From: Pararhizobium_B sp963760965
GTDB taxonomy: Bacteria; Pseudomonadota; Alphaproteobacteria; Rhizobiales; Rhizobiaceae
Direction of reading: 5' to 3'
Assembly: GCA_963760965.1 (NCBI GenBank)
Contig: CAVXEW010000006.1
Coordinates: forward strand, 504,467 to 568,466
Length of the DNA stretch: 64,000 nucleotides
Positions 1-9,247 of the stretch are shown here, one piece after another. The notes beneath the pieces were generated by a model. It had not been told where the DNA came from. It worked only from the letters and a program-made list of their open reading frames with translations, and did not search any database. Within the stretch, counting starts at the first letter, position 1; every line of letters begins with the position of its first letter. A program made the position numbers and the translations under genes.

Positions 1-356
1 GCGTAGGTGATCTTATCGATGTCAGCATCTGCCGCGATCAGCCTATCGAGAGCCGCCTCGGCTTCGCGCAAGGGCTTTTCTTCGTATTCCCTTTCTGCGG
101 CGGCCCGCGCCGCTAGAAACTCCTCCCGTGTTGGGAAGGAGGCATTGCCGATGATCTGCCGCAACTTCTCGATATGGCGTTTCGCCGAGGCAACGCACTC
201 CTCGGCACGCTCTATGCTTTCAACGGCCCACTTGTCGAACGATTGGCCTTTCAGTATCGGCGTTTCGTCGATCTTCATGCCGGCGGCAGGACCATTGGCC
301 ACCTCGCAGTGCACGTTGCCATGTGGATCAGAAATGATTTCGATGTCGTAAGTCAT
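1..356 (-). CDS. Hypothetical protein of the integrated element, partial
   Basis: The gene runs off the left edge of the window, and about 118 residues are visible. It begins MTYDIEIISDPHGN and continues into a charged, Glu/Ala-rich stretch (residues ~60-110) that looks helical or coiled-coil. I recognise no domain. Its ATG overlaps the stop of the AlpA-like gene (TGATG), so the two are probably translationally coupled. Its position in a leftward set behind the integrase suggests cargo or regulatory function in the integrative element. No function can be assigned. Confidence 0.6.
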   Translation of the reverse strand, partial: MTYDIEIISDPHGNVHCEVANGPAAGMKIDETPILKGQSFDKWAVESIERAEECVASAKRHIEKLRQIIGNASFPTREEFLAARAAAEREYEEKPLREAEAALDRLIAADADIDKITY

Positions 357-562
357 CACGCTGCCGCCCTCGCTGCTTTGGAATTATCGTTCGCAGCACA
401 ACGATTGGCGGCAAGCCAATCATCGAGGTCTTCGGTGCGATAGATGACGGAATTTCCGAGCTTGATGAAAACCGGGCCGGTGCCGTAACAGCGTGCCTTG
501 TCGAGGAAAGACTTTGATAGGCCGACGTATTCGGCGGCCTGTCGTACTCGAACGTTTGTCAT
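356..562 (-). CDS. AlpA/excisionase-type helix-turn-helix protein
   Basis: This is a 68-residue protein beginning MTNVRVRQAAEYVGLSKSFL. The pattern of an N-terminal helix-turn-helix followed by a short wing (GPVFIKLGNSVIYRTEDLDDWL) is typical of the AlpA/MerR-like excisionase and prophage-regulator group, which bind DNA near att sites or activate integrase genes. The reading frame is open further upstream to 730. The start at 562 is chosen because GGAGG lies 5 nt before it, and the earlier in-frame ATG contains that ribosome site. It lies just downstream of int in the same leftward operon. A role in excision or regulation of the element is inferred from family and position. Confidence 0.8.
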   Translation of the reverse strand: MTNVRVRQAAEYVGLSKSFLDKARCYGTGPVFIKLGNSVIYRTEDLDDWLAANRCAANDNSKAARAAA

Positions 563-638
563 AGAAACCTCCATTGGTTTGGCGTTGCATTCCAAACTTA
601 GGAGTTGTAGGCAGAAATGTCCTTGCGAGAAAATGGGA

Positions 639-1007
639 TTACCTAACATCCATCGCTTCGAGAACTGCCGTTTCGTAGATGTCCCAAGCGCGCCTGATCG
701 TGCTTTCGGATGCGCTGAACTCGACAGCAAGTTTCTCGCGCGCGCGCTTGTCGGAAAGGCCTGCGTCTTTCTCCTCTTGGAATCGCTCAGCTATTTCGAG
801 CCATCGCGCCGGAGGCCGTGCCGGTTGTCCTTTCTCGCGCTCCTGCGGCTCCAACAATTCCGCGACGAAGAAAAGGAAGCCGCGAGACGCAAAGCCTTCA
901 CGCAGCAACGCAGTCGTCTCCCGCCGCGCCTGATCGTGCCTTCCGTCGAACATCTTAGCGCGCAGATTGGCGGTCTTAACGCAGAAGGTCTTCGGAAGCG
1001 GCGCCAT
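639..1007 (-). CDS. Hypothetical element protein with C-terminal helix-turn-helix-like segment
   Basis: This is a 122-residue protein beginning MAPLPKTFCVKTANL. The ATG overlaps the integrase stop (TAATG) and has a GGAG about 8 nt upstream, so this start is preferred to an in-frame GTG at 1016. The C-terminal third (SDKRAREKLAVEFSASESTI, then RRAWDIYE) resembles a resolvase-type or sigma-region-4-type helix-turn-helix, suggesting DNA binding. The middle is charged and helical. I do not recognise the family. It sits between int and the AlpA-like gene and is probably co-transcribed with both. Confidence 0.65.
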   Translation of the reverse strand: MAPLPKTFCVKTANLRAKMFDGRHDQARRETTALLREGFASRGFLFFVAELLEPQEREKGQPARPPARWLEIAERFQEEKDAGLSDKRAREKLAVEFSASESTIRRAWDIYETAVLEAMDVR

Positions 1008-2257
1008 TATTCGCACTCCATAGCGGCGGCGATCCGATTGGCGATATGATCAGCGGCGCGACGCGCTGCCGAGTCGGCAATCTTTGCGTACCGCTTTGTC
1101 GTCGAGGCGTTACTATGCCCGAGCAGGGAACCGATCACCGGCAAGCTCCACGCCTCCGCTCCCACACTGGCAAAGCTGTGCCGCAGATCGTGAATGCGAA
1201 CACCGGTGAGGCCGGCGCGTTTGCAGATGGCGCGCCATGGTCTCTTTAAGTCGGCACGCGGCTTCTCGGTCTTCGTGCCGGCACTGTCACTGGCGATGAC
1301 GAACCCGCCGACGCGCGGCAGATTCGCAATAACCGTTAGAGCGGCAGGTGCGAGAACGACGGCCTTTGCGCCGGTCTTCGAGTCCGGCAGAAAGGCAATG
1401 CCGCGTTCCGTGTCGACTTCATCCCACCGCAAATTCAAGACTTCCCGCAGGCGCATACCAGTGAGCATCAACAGCCGAATTGCTCCGGTGACGTGCGGCG
1501 AGAAAACGGTACGTCGTTTTTCCGGCTTGGGGGCATGCTTGGCCATCAAACCAGCGATGTCGACGTCGTAGGGCAGTCCGCTTGTTTCGGCCTCGTGCAA
1601 AGCCTCACCGATGCACTTGATTTCTTCGACGCTTAGAAACCGCTCCCGGCTGCGTTCACTGTTCTTGTCGATCCGCGTGGCCGGATTGAATCCCTCCTTC
1701 ACATGCCCGTGCTTGATCCCCCATCCATAAGCAGCGGACAGTATCGCCACAGCGCGATTTGCAGCATATTTGCCGCGCTTGCTGGCGACGGTGTGCATGC
1801 GCTGGACTTCGGTGCGGGTGAGGGCGGCCGCCCTCACGTTTCCGATGTTTGGCGAGATGTGAACCCGCAGGATATCGCGATAATAATCAGCCGACTTGCG
1901 TTTGGTCGCGACATGCTCGTCAATGTAGCATTGAACCAACCGCGTGACCGTCATGCTTGCGCGCTCGTCGGCGCGGTCTTTCGCCAAGTCCTTGCCAAGA
2001 GCCGCATTGGCGATTGCCAACCGTGCCGCGTCGCGCGCCTCGTTTGCCTTCAACGTCCCAACGCGCCCCAGCTTGACGCGTTTCTTCGATCCGCCCGCCA
2101 CAGATCGGAACTCTGCAAAAAAGGTACCTACATTGCCAGGCGTCCGATAGAAGCCAAATCCGGTAAGATCATCATCGAAATAAAATGTGGTGCGGTTAGG
2201 TATGGCCAACTCCATGACCTCCGAAACCGTAGTCGCCGTTATCTTGATCTTGGCCAT
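1007..2257 (-). CDS. int: Tyrosine recombinase (site-specific integrase)
   Basis: This 416-residue tyrosine recombinase integrates and excises the element at a tRNA gene. The N-terminal ~100 residues resemble the arm-binding domain of P4/DUF4102-type integrases, residues ~105-190 the core-binding domain, and ~205-405 the catalytic domain. The full catalytic set is visible: Arg269 (TGMRLRE), Lys294, His356 and Arg359 (HDLRHSFAS), His381 (GHSNASTT) and the nucleophile Tyr390 (KRYAKI). The start lies ~150 bp from the tRNA-Thr remnant and the gene reads away from it, the usual arrangement for an element whose int flanks its att site. It is followed without a gap by the small hypothetical and AlpA-like genes. 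It appears intact. Confidence 0.95.
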   Translation of the reverse strand: MAKIKITATTVSEVMELAIPNRTTFYFDDDLTGFGFYRTPGNVGTFFAEFRSVAGGSKKRVKLGRVGTLKANEARDAARLAIANAALGKDLAKDRADERASMTVTRLVQCYIDEHVATKRKSADYYRDILRVHISPNIGNVRAAALTRTEVQRMHTVASKRGKYAANRAVAILSAAYGWGIKHGHVKEGFNPATRIDKNSERSRERFLSVEEIKCIGEALHEAETSGLPYDVDIAGLMAKHAPKPEKRRTVFSPHVTGAIRLLMLTGMRLREVLNLRWDEVDTERGIAFLPDSKTGAKAVVLAPAALTVIANLPRVGGFVIASDSAGTKTEKPRADLKRPWRAICKRAGLTGVRIHDLRHSFASVGAEAWSLPVIGSLLGHSNASTTKRYAKIADSAARRAADHIANRIAAAMECE

Positions 2258-2405
2258 GCCTCAACTCCCCGTGTAGCCACTATGTAGCCAGCATATGGGA
2301 CGACATCAGAATATAATCAAGTGGACGGTGGTTAGATAGTGTTGGAAACAAATGATTTCTGGAGCGTCGTCCAACGCTAGGAATAGCCAGATAACGGGCA
2401 GAATA

Positions 2406-2453
2406 TGATTTGTAATCAGGGGGTCGGCGGTTCGAGTCCGTCCGGGGGCACCA
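2406..2453 (+). other. Attachment-site remnant: 3' part of a tRNA-Thr(UGU) gene
   Basis: These 48 bases match a tRNA from the anticodon arm to the 3' end. The anticodon loop reads TTTGTAA with TGT as anticodon. The T-arm follows (stem GGCGG / CCGTC around TTCGAGT), then seven acceptor-strand bases, a discriminator A and CCA. The 5' half (D-arm, acceptor 5' strand) is absent upstream. A lone 3' tRNA end next to an integrase promoter is the expected displaced half-site after insertion. The complete tRNA would then lie at the far left end of the element, outside the window. The element therefore ends here and chromosome begins at about 2454. Confidence 0.8.
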
Positions 2454-2524
2454 CAATTTCAAATGTACATCCCGAAGACATAGGCAGCAGGTCGTACCTG
2501 AGTGTCTGGCGCGAAACGAACGGT

Positions 2525-2718
2525 TCATTTTCGAGCCCTCGCCAGCCGTCGGGTGAGCATGCGGATATGGGCGATGAAGACCCGGGCCTCGGCGGAATTG
2601 TCCGCGCGAAGTCCTTGGCCAGCCTGCGGCATCGGCCCGGCCATGCGAAGGTGCGTTCCAATACCCAGCGGCGGTGCTCATCGGATGCTTGCCCCGATGC
2701 CGCCTTTCCGGGAGGTCT
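2525..2718 (-). pseudogene. IS5-family transposase remnant (C-terminus, frameshifted)
   Basis: The leftward frame reads RRWVLERTFAWPGRCRRLAK, the hallmark C-terminal motif of IS5/IS427-type DDE transposases. A frame change near 2600 then leads into VFIAHIRMLTRRLA and a stop at 2525. Only about 65 codons remain and no catalytic D-D-E residues or inverted terminal repeat are visible, so this is a degraded fragment. It directly abuts the stop codon of the caspase-like gene and lies next to the tRNA remnant. Confidence 0.75.
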
Positions 2719-4188
2719 TCAGAAGATGCCGCCGATGCCGATACCGCCGCTTATGTCGGGGGGCGGGGGTGCAGCGGCGGGACGCTGGCTGCCGCGGGAT
2801 GAACGGGAGCTCCTGTTCGCGCGCGTCGATCCGCCGCCGGGAGAACCGGCGTCCGAAGCGAGCGTGGCCGGTGGCTTCCTGACGATCACAGGCTCCTTGC
2901 AGACCCGTCCGGAATGCAGGAACAGGTCGCTCAGCAAACTGAAGCTCGGCTGGTAGTCCGAAGCCTTCTGCTTTGTGTTCCTGTAGTAGCTTTGAAGGGC
3001 GCGCACCGAACCTCTTCCCCAGTCGCCGTCGACCTTGAGCCTATAGCAGCCGAGCCTGCGAAGTTCGGTCTGGACCTTGGCCGCCAGGTCGGCGGCCTTC
3101 GCCGCGGAGTCCGTGCCCTGCGATCCAACGATCAGGGTCTCGAGCCCGGTCGCGACGCTCTGGCGTTCGACCGGCGTGGTCTCGGCCGGCGACAGGCTCG
3201 CCATCTCGGCGTCGCCCGGGGCCGCGGCGGAGTTCGGCGACGAGGGAGTGATCTCCACGGAACGCAGGGTCTGGCCAACGATCAGCACGGCGGTCTGGAG
3301 ATCGTTCGAGGCCAGTTCGTTCTGCAACTGCTTTTTCGCCGAGGGATCGGCAAGGATGCGCGAGAGGCTCGCGCTGAGCCTGGCGGGATCCAGCACCTGT
3401 TGCTCGGTAAAGTAGAACTGTTCGCGCAGGTTCGACTGGTCCCACGGGACCTGTCGCCCGACGGTCATAGCCTCGGTCGCGTTGCGTACGCGGATCATCA
3501 TGTCGGAAATGCTGAGCCCCGGCACTTCGAGATTCTTCAGCAGCGCAGTCGTGAAGGGACTGTTGCTGCCGGAGCCGTCGACAGTGACGTTGCCGGGCTG
3601 GGTCGCGAAGGCCACGAACATGTTCTCGCCGACCTCGACCTGGGCGAGGCCTGCGCTGGCCCCGCTGCCCAGCGGGTTGTTGCGGCAGGCATCCAGGAAG
3701 ATGAAAGTCTGCCTGTCGCGGCTTGCGTAGCGGGCGATCACGTCATCGAGCTTCACCGCCGCGTCCGTGACTGTCTGGAGGGAGTCCGGATCGGGCGTGT
3801 CGACGGGAAGCAGATAGTTCTTGCCCTGCAACTGTACGCCGTGGCCGGCGTAGAAGATGAGAACCGCGCTCGCTTCCGAAAGCTTCGCGTCCGCATCGCG
3901 GAAGATCTTCTCGAAGCCCTCCTTCGTGAGATCGGTGCCCACCAGCACATCGAAATTCAGGCGCCTGAGGCTCTCGGCAAGGCTCGTCGCGTCGTTCGCG
4001 GCATTCGGGAGATGCTCCAGGCGGCTGCTCCGGTAGTCGGAATTGCCGATGACGATGGCGACCCTGCTGCGCTGGATACCGGAGGGGCTCTCCTGGATCG
4101 CGGCCAGCGCCGGCAGGACCGAAAGGCAAAGCAGGAGAACGGCGCCGGCAAGCCCTTGCAGGATTTCGGGAAATTGAAGACGATCCAT
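2719..4188 (-). CDS. Secreted caspase-family (C14) protein with peptidoglycan-binding-like C-terminus
   Basis: The protein is about 489 residues. A hydrophobic signal segment (GAVLLLCLSVLPALAA) precedes a metacaspase/caspase-like peptidase domain (residues ~40-250). The catalytic dyad is present: His116 (YAGHGVQ) and Cys168 (DACRNN). Near residue 385 a PG_binding_1-like unit follows (RRLGCYRLKVDGDWG and a helix), then a Ser/Arg/Gly-rich tail. The frame is open to a GTG at 4212. ATG 4188 is preferred because the signal peptide follows directly, but neither start has a clear ribosome site. Secreted caspase-like proteins of this type are common in rhizobia and their substrates are unknown. It sits 150 bp downstream of clpV in the same direction. 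Confidence 0.85.
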   Translation of the reverse strand: MDRLQFPEILQGLAGAVLLLCLSVLPALAAIQESPSGIQRSRVAIVIGNSDYRSSRLEHLPNAANDATSLAESLRRLNFDVLVGTDLTKEGFEKIFRDADAKLSEASAVLIFYAGHGVQLQGKNYLLPVDTPDPDSLQTVTDAAVKLDDVIARYASRDRQTFIFLDACRNNPLGSGASAGLAQVEVGENMFVAFATQPGNVTVDGSGSNSPFTTALLKNLEVPGLSISDMMIRVRNATEAMTVGRQVPWDQSNLREQFYFTEQQVLDPARLSASLSRILADPSAKKQLQNELASNDLQTAVLIVGQTLRSVEITPSSPNSAAAPGDAEMASLSPAETTPVERQSVATGLETLIVGSQGTDSAAKAADLAAKVQTELRRLGCYRLKVDGDWGRGSVRALQSYYRNTKQKASDYQPSFSLLSDLFLHSGRVCKEPVIVRKPPATLASDAGSPGGGSTRANRSSRSSRGSQRPAAAPPPPDISGGIGIGGIF

Positions 4189-4365
4189 ATCTGCGCGCTC
4201 GCTTCGTCTCACGCAAGGTCGACCGGCTGCTGCGACGGGAGATGCATCCAGGTCCTCCGAAGTTCGCCGGTGGAAAATCCTACACCTTCATCGCTCGCAA
4301 GAACAGGCATTCGCCCGGGTACTCCCGGGCCGGGCCGCGTGCGCCGCGAGCCGCTCGCGCGGCCA

Positions 4366-7139
4366 TCATTCCAGTGCATAGGTGAAGCCCTCCGGCGACG
4401 CGCCCACGGTCACCCGGTTGAGCGGCAAACCGTCGATCGTGCGGCTGAGCAGGTTGCGACTGAGCTCCGGCAGCAGCGTGTTCGTCAGGATCGCATCGAT
4501 CATCCGGCCTCCGGACTCGATCTCCGTGCAGCGCGCCTTGATCAGGTCCATGACTCCCTCTCCGATGACGAGCTCGGCATTGTTCGTCTCGCGCAGGCGC
4601 CGGCCGATCTTGGTGAACTGGTGCCGGGTGATCGCCTCGATCATCGAATCGGAAAGCGGATAGTAGGGGATCGTCACCACGCGTCCGAGGAAGGCCGCGG
4701 GGAACACCTTGAGCAGCGCCGGACGCAACGCAGCGTCGAGCCCCTCGATGCCGGCGCGCGTGCGGCCGCCCTCGGTGCGCTCCATGATCACTTCCGACCC
4801 GACATTGGAGGTCAGGAGGATCAGGGTGTTCTTGAAGTCGATCCGGCGTCCCTCGCTGTCGTCCATGACGCCCTTGTCGAACACCTGGAAGAAGATCTCG
4901 TGGACGTCGGGATGCGCCTTCTCGACCTCGTCGAGCAGGATCACCGAATAGGGCTTGCGGCGGACCGCCTCTGTCAGGATTCCGCCCTTTCCGTAACCTA
5001 CGTAGCCCGGCGGCGCGCCCTTCAGCGTCGAAACGGTGTGTGCCTCCTGGAACTCCGACATGTTGATCGAGATCAGGTTCTGTTCGCCGCCATAAAGCGT
5101 CTCGGCGAGCGCCAGCGCCGTCTCCGTCTTGCCGACACCGGAGGGGCCGCAGAGGAGGAAGACGCCGACCGGCTTTTCCGGTGCGCCGAGGCCGACGCGG
5201 CTCGTCTGCACCCGCCGCGCGATCATCTCCATGGCATGATCCTGGCCGACGACCCGCTCCGCGAGCGTCGCGGCGAGCCTGAGCGCCTTTTCCGTCTCGC
5301 TGGAGAGCATCCGCCCGTCGGGATGCCGGTCCAGTCCTGGACGACTGCGGCGACCGCATTGCGGTCGACCGAGGGGAGGATCAACGGGGTTTCCCCCTGC
5401 GCCTCGGTGAGCGCCCCGTGAGTTCGCGAAGCCTTGCCAGGTCCGCGTCGCGGCTGGCCGGGTCGCTTCCGGTCATCGGGGCTGCGCCTTCGGGCGCCGC
5501 CTCCGCCGGCTCCTCGGTGTCGCGGCTTCCATCCCCGTCCGCTTCGCCCGCCGGCGTCGCTTCCGGCTGCTCCCGGGCGACGTCGAGCGCGAGGCCTTCG
5601 CCACGAAGTCGCGCGCGCAAGCTCCAGGATCTCGCCGACGAGTTCCTTCTCGCGCTGCCAGCGCGCCTCCGCCGCCTGCTGCAGGCCCTCTGCCTCCGCA
5701 ATCCCTTCGTCGACGCGTGCCTGCCGTTCCGCGACGTCCATGCCGATCGCAGCCTCTCGCCCGATGATGGCGCTTTCCACCTCCAGAGCCTGCTTCCGCC
5801 GCAGGATGTCCTCGACTTCGGCCGGCGTCGCGTGCTGCGAGATCGCCACACGGGCGCAGGCGGTGTCGAGAAGGCTTATGGCCTTGTCCGGCAACTGGCG
5901 GGCGGGAATGTACCGGTGCGAAAGGCTGACGGCAGCTTCTATGGCCTCGTCGAGGATCTGGACCTCGTGGTGCTTTTCGAGAACGCCGGCAACTCCTCGC
6001 AGCATCAGCACGGCGGCGGCCTCGGAAGGTTCCTCGACGCGCACGACCTGAAAGCGCCGGGTCAGCGCCGGATCCTTTTCGATATGCTGCTTGTATTCGG
6101 CCCAGGTCGTCGCTGCGATGGTTCGAAGTTCGCCGCGCGCCAGCGCGGGCTTCAGGAGGTTGGCCGCGTCGCCGGTGCCCGCCGCGCCTCCCGCGCCGAT
6201 GAGCGTATGCGCCTCGTCGATGAAGAGGATGACTGGCGTTTCCGAGGACTGGACCTCGTCGATGACCGACTTGAGGCGCTTCTCGAATTCCCCCTTGACG
6301 CTGGCGCCGGCCTGCATGAGCCCGACGTCGAGCATGTGCAGGCCGATGTCCCGCAGCGGCGGCGGAACGTCGCCCCTGGCGATCCTGAGCGCGAAGCCCT
6401 CGACCACCGCCGTCTTGCCGACGCCGGCCTCTCCCGTCAGGATGGGGTTGTTCTGGCGCCGCCGCATCAGGACGTCGATGATCTGCCTGATTTCCGGATC
6501 GCGGCCGACGACGGGATCGATCTTGCCGTCCCGGGCGCGCTGCGTCAGGTCGGTAGCGTATCTGGCGAGGGCCGAGTCGGCGGCGGAGGCGCGCCGCGGC
6601 TTCTCCCCGGCCGGTTCCTCCGCATGGTTCTCCAGCGAAGCGGAGACGATGTCGTCGAACCGCGCGGCAATGTCGTCGGCGTCCACCTTGTCGAATTCGG
6701 CGCTGATCTTCGAGACGAGAGCCTCGAGGGCAGGGACCTTCAGGCAGGCGAGCAGGACGTGGCCGCTGCGCACCTCGTCGGTGCCGAATTCCAGCGTGGC
6801 CAGGCTCCAGGCCTCCTGGATGGCGTGAAAAATGTGGTCGGAAAACTCCTCGATCGCCGTCGCGCCGCGCGGCAGCCTGTCGAGCGCGCGGGCCATGTCG
6901 CCGGCGAGACGGCCGGCCTCGGCGCCGGCCTCAGCCAGGATCAGCTGCACGTCGCTGCGCTCCGACAGGACCAACTGCTCGATCCAGTGCGCCAGCTCGA
7001 CATAGGGATTGCCCCTCAGCTTCGCGGAGTCCGCCGCCGCCTTGAACGTGCGAAGACAGGTCGGATCGAGCTTCCCGACCAGTTCCTTCCTCTTGAAACT
7101 CTGCTTGGACTTGCGCTGGTGAATGCTGCCTGACTGCAT
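4366..7139 (-). CDS. clpV: TssH/ClpV, T6SS sheath-disassembly AAA+ ATPase (three frame breaks)
   Basis: ClpV unfolds and recycles the contracted TssB/TssC sheath in the cytoplasm. The product is about 924 residues, the usual size. Its domains are a Clp-N region (~1-170), AAA1 with Walker A GEAGVGKT (~236-243) and Walker B ILFIDEAH, a coiled middle domain, and AAA2 with Walker A GPSGVGKTE and Walker B LLDEVEKAHPD. The reading frame changes near 5625, 5410 and 5318, yet family similarity continues across each break (for example DWTGIPTG in one frame, MLSSETEKALR in the next). I therefore read it as one gene with sequence errors rather than three fragments. It is divergent from tssA. Confidence 0.9.
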
Positions 7140-7535
7140 CGGAATAGTCCCGTCTCAGCCCGTCGTCACAAGCAAAATGCCATAAAAAACCGCGCCGCAC
7201 AAAGTGGCGGCCCGATCTTCGCGCGAACAGGCGTTCCCACATGAATTTTTACCAAAGGGTACAAATTCATGAACTGAAATATCGACAAGAATTTACTAAT
7301 TTAAGTGCAGATGTACCTGTAGAAGTTGGAAAGCCGAGTAAAATCAATTGATAAAGCATGGGATTTGCCCGTCGAAGCCGGAGTGTCGAGAAATTTCCGA
7401 CCACCATGGACAGAAACGACGTCAGGTTGAAATACCGTTATTATGGGCTGTTTCGGCGGCTCCGGATTTGTGCTAGAAACAGCCGGCAAGCAAGAGGTGG
7501 TGACGTAGTATCAATCCTATCTCGGGGGAGATTGT
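7140..7535. promoter_or_regulatory. Divergent intergenic region between clpV and tssA
   Basis: These 396 bp separate two outward-reading T6SS transcription units and hold no plausible gene. The middle (about 7240-7370) is clearly more AT-rich than its surroundings. The region must contain promoters for both units, but I see no confident -35/-10 pair or operator palindrome. A good ribosome site (GGGGGAG, 7524-7530) belongs to tssA. Confidence 0.6.
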
Positions 7536-8690
7536 GTGATTGATTTTGACCGCTGGCTCAGTCCGTTGGACGGAGACAATCCTTCGGGACAGGATTTGCG
7601 CAACGATGTGCGCTTCCATGAGCTCGAGCGGTTGGCCGAACCGCAAGTGGACGTCAGCTATGACGACCACAACCGGCCGTCCAGCGAAGAGCTGGTTCCA
7701 GTCGACTGGCGGAAGGTTCTCGCCAAGGCCGAAGAGGTCGGTGCCGCCGGGCGCGATCTGCGCCTTCTCGTCATCGTGGTGCGAGCACTGGCGGGCGAAG
7801 AAGGCTTCGCCGGGCTCGCCCAGGGCCTGGAACTGATCGCGCGCACCCTGTCTCAATACTGGGACACGATGCATCCCGCACTCAGGCAGGGCGCCACCGG
7901 CAGCGAGGCCGCCTTACGCCGGATGAACGCGCTCGTCGACCTTCAGAATGGCAGGGACGGTCTGCTTCGCGATCTGCGCGAGCGGGTGTGGTTGACCGTG
8001 CCTCCCGTCGGACCGGTGCGCGGCACCGACCTCGAGAAAGCATCCCTCGACGACACTGCGGCCTTGCGGGAAGCCCCCGGCCTCGGCGCCGCCGAGGCGG
8101 AAAGGCTCAAGACGGAGCACGGCAAGCTGATCGACCGGGTGAGGGCCGCCTGCGCGGAATTCGCGAGGTCGTCTCCGGAACGGATGTCCGGCACCATCGC
8201 CGACGTCGAGGCCGCGATTGCGGCGCTCGATGCGGTAGACGCGGCCGTCCGGCAGCACCTTCCGCAGGCGGCGGCGAGCGCGCCGGATCTGCGCACCTTC
8301 CTTGAGCGGGTGCGTTCGGCATTGACGCGAGGAACGGCCCTGTCGGCCGCCGGTTCGGTGCCGGCGGCGGCCAATGGCGCGGCGGACGAGGCGCCGCGGA
8401 TCACCGAGGAGCCTGCACGGCCGCGGCCGAACGGCCCCGACGGCGCCGCAGCGGTGCTGCCGACCCGCATCGGCTCGCGGGACGACGTCGTGAAGTGCCT
8501 GGACCTCGTCATCGGGTTCTATGATCGCGAGGAGCCGTCGAGCCCGATCCCTCATCTCGCCCGTCGCATTCGGCGGATGGTTCCCATGGATTTCATCGAG
8601 CTCATGGAGGACCTGGCGCCGGCCGGCCTCAAGGAATTCCGCCTGCTGGCGGGTTCCGCGGAAATGAAGAAGACAGCCCAGAAGGAATGA
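7536..8690 (+). CDS. tssA: TssA, T6SS baseplate/sheath-assembly protein
   Basis: The 384-residue protein begins with an ImpA N-terminal domain (residues ~5-130). It has the family hallmarks DRWLSPLDGDNPSGQDLRND near the start and the Trp/His-rich segment around YWDTMHPAL. TssA caps the growing sheath and coordinates baseplate assembly in the cytoplasm. The start is GTG, chosen because GGGGGAG lies 5 nt upstream and ImpA domains begin close to this point. It is first gene of the long rightward T6SS operon, 12 bp before tssB. The frame is intact. Confidence 0.93.
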   Translation: MIDFDRWLSPLDGDNPSGQDLRNDVRFHELERLAEPQVDVSYDDHNRPSSEELVPVDWRKVLAKAEEVGAAGRDLRLLVIVVRALAGEEGFAGLAQGLELIARTLSQYWDTMHPALRQGATGSEAALRRMNALVDLQNGRDGLLRDLRERVWLTVPPVGPVRGTDLEKASLDDTAALREAPGLGAAEAERLKTEHGKLIDRVRAACAEFARSSPERMSGTIADVEAAIAALDAVDAAVRQHLPQAAASAPDLRTFLERVRSALTRGTALSAAGSVPAAANGAADEAPRITEEPARPRPNGPDGAAAVLPTRIGSRDDVVKCLDLVIGFYDREEPSSPIPHLARRIRRMVPMDFIELMEDLAPAGLKEFRLLAGSAEMKKTAQKE

Positions 8691-8702
8691 GAGGGAACAT
8701 TC

Positions 8703-9243
8703 ATGCCAGCGGAAAGCAAAGCCAAGACCATCGAGCGAAACAGGTCGCCGCGCGTCCAGATCGCCTATGACGTCGAAACCTACGGGAGCCCGACCACGAT
8801 CGAACTGCCTTTCGTCATGGGTGTCATGGCCGATCTCGCCGGCGCCTCCGAGACGAAGGAAGCCGCGAAGACGGTGCAGGACCGCTCCTTCGTGGAGGTC
8901 GACGCCCAGCGGTTTCCGCGGTTCATGGAAGCCCTCGGCCCGAGGGTGAAGGCGCGCGTGAAGAACACGCTGCCCCAGCCGGAAGGCGAGGAGCGGGACG
9001 AGGAACTCGCCCTCGACCTGACGTTCTCGGGAATGGCCGATTTCGCGCCGGACCGCGATCGCCGAACAGGTGCCGCAACTCGCCGAGATACTCAAGATGC
9101 GACGCCAGCTCGAGGAGCTCCTGGGTTTCATGGACGGCCGCGTCAACGCCGAGAAGCGTATCGCGCAATTGCTCAACAACGAGCCGCTTCTGGCCCAGAT
9201 CGCCTCCCAGGCGGTGAGCGAGGCGGACAAGGTCGAGGAATAG
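8703..9243 (+). CDS. tssB: TssB, T6SS contractile sheath small subunit (one frame break)
   Basis: The corrected length is 179 residues, normal for TssB/VipA, which co-assembles with TssC into the contractile sheath. Conserved features include RVQIAYDVETYG near the N-terminus, IELPFVMGVMADLAG, and the C-terminal helix (RRQLEELLGFMDGR, AEKRIAQLLNN). The frame breaks near 9055, where one extra C in GGACCGCG moves the rest (AIAEQVPQLAEILKM...) into the next frame, ending at TAG 9241-9243. It lies 4 bp before tssC. Confidence 0.93.
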
Positions 9244-9247
9244 GAAC

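Noticed and set aside
7..443. Plus-strand open frames at the window start
   Set aside because: They are antisense to the coupled leftward element genes, which have proper starts and overlaps.
2914..5421. 835-codon plus-strand frame across the caspase and clpV genes
   Set aside because: Antisense to two recognisable genes, with no ribosome site and no coherent protein family.
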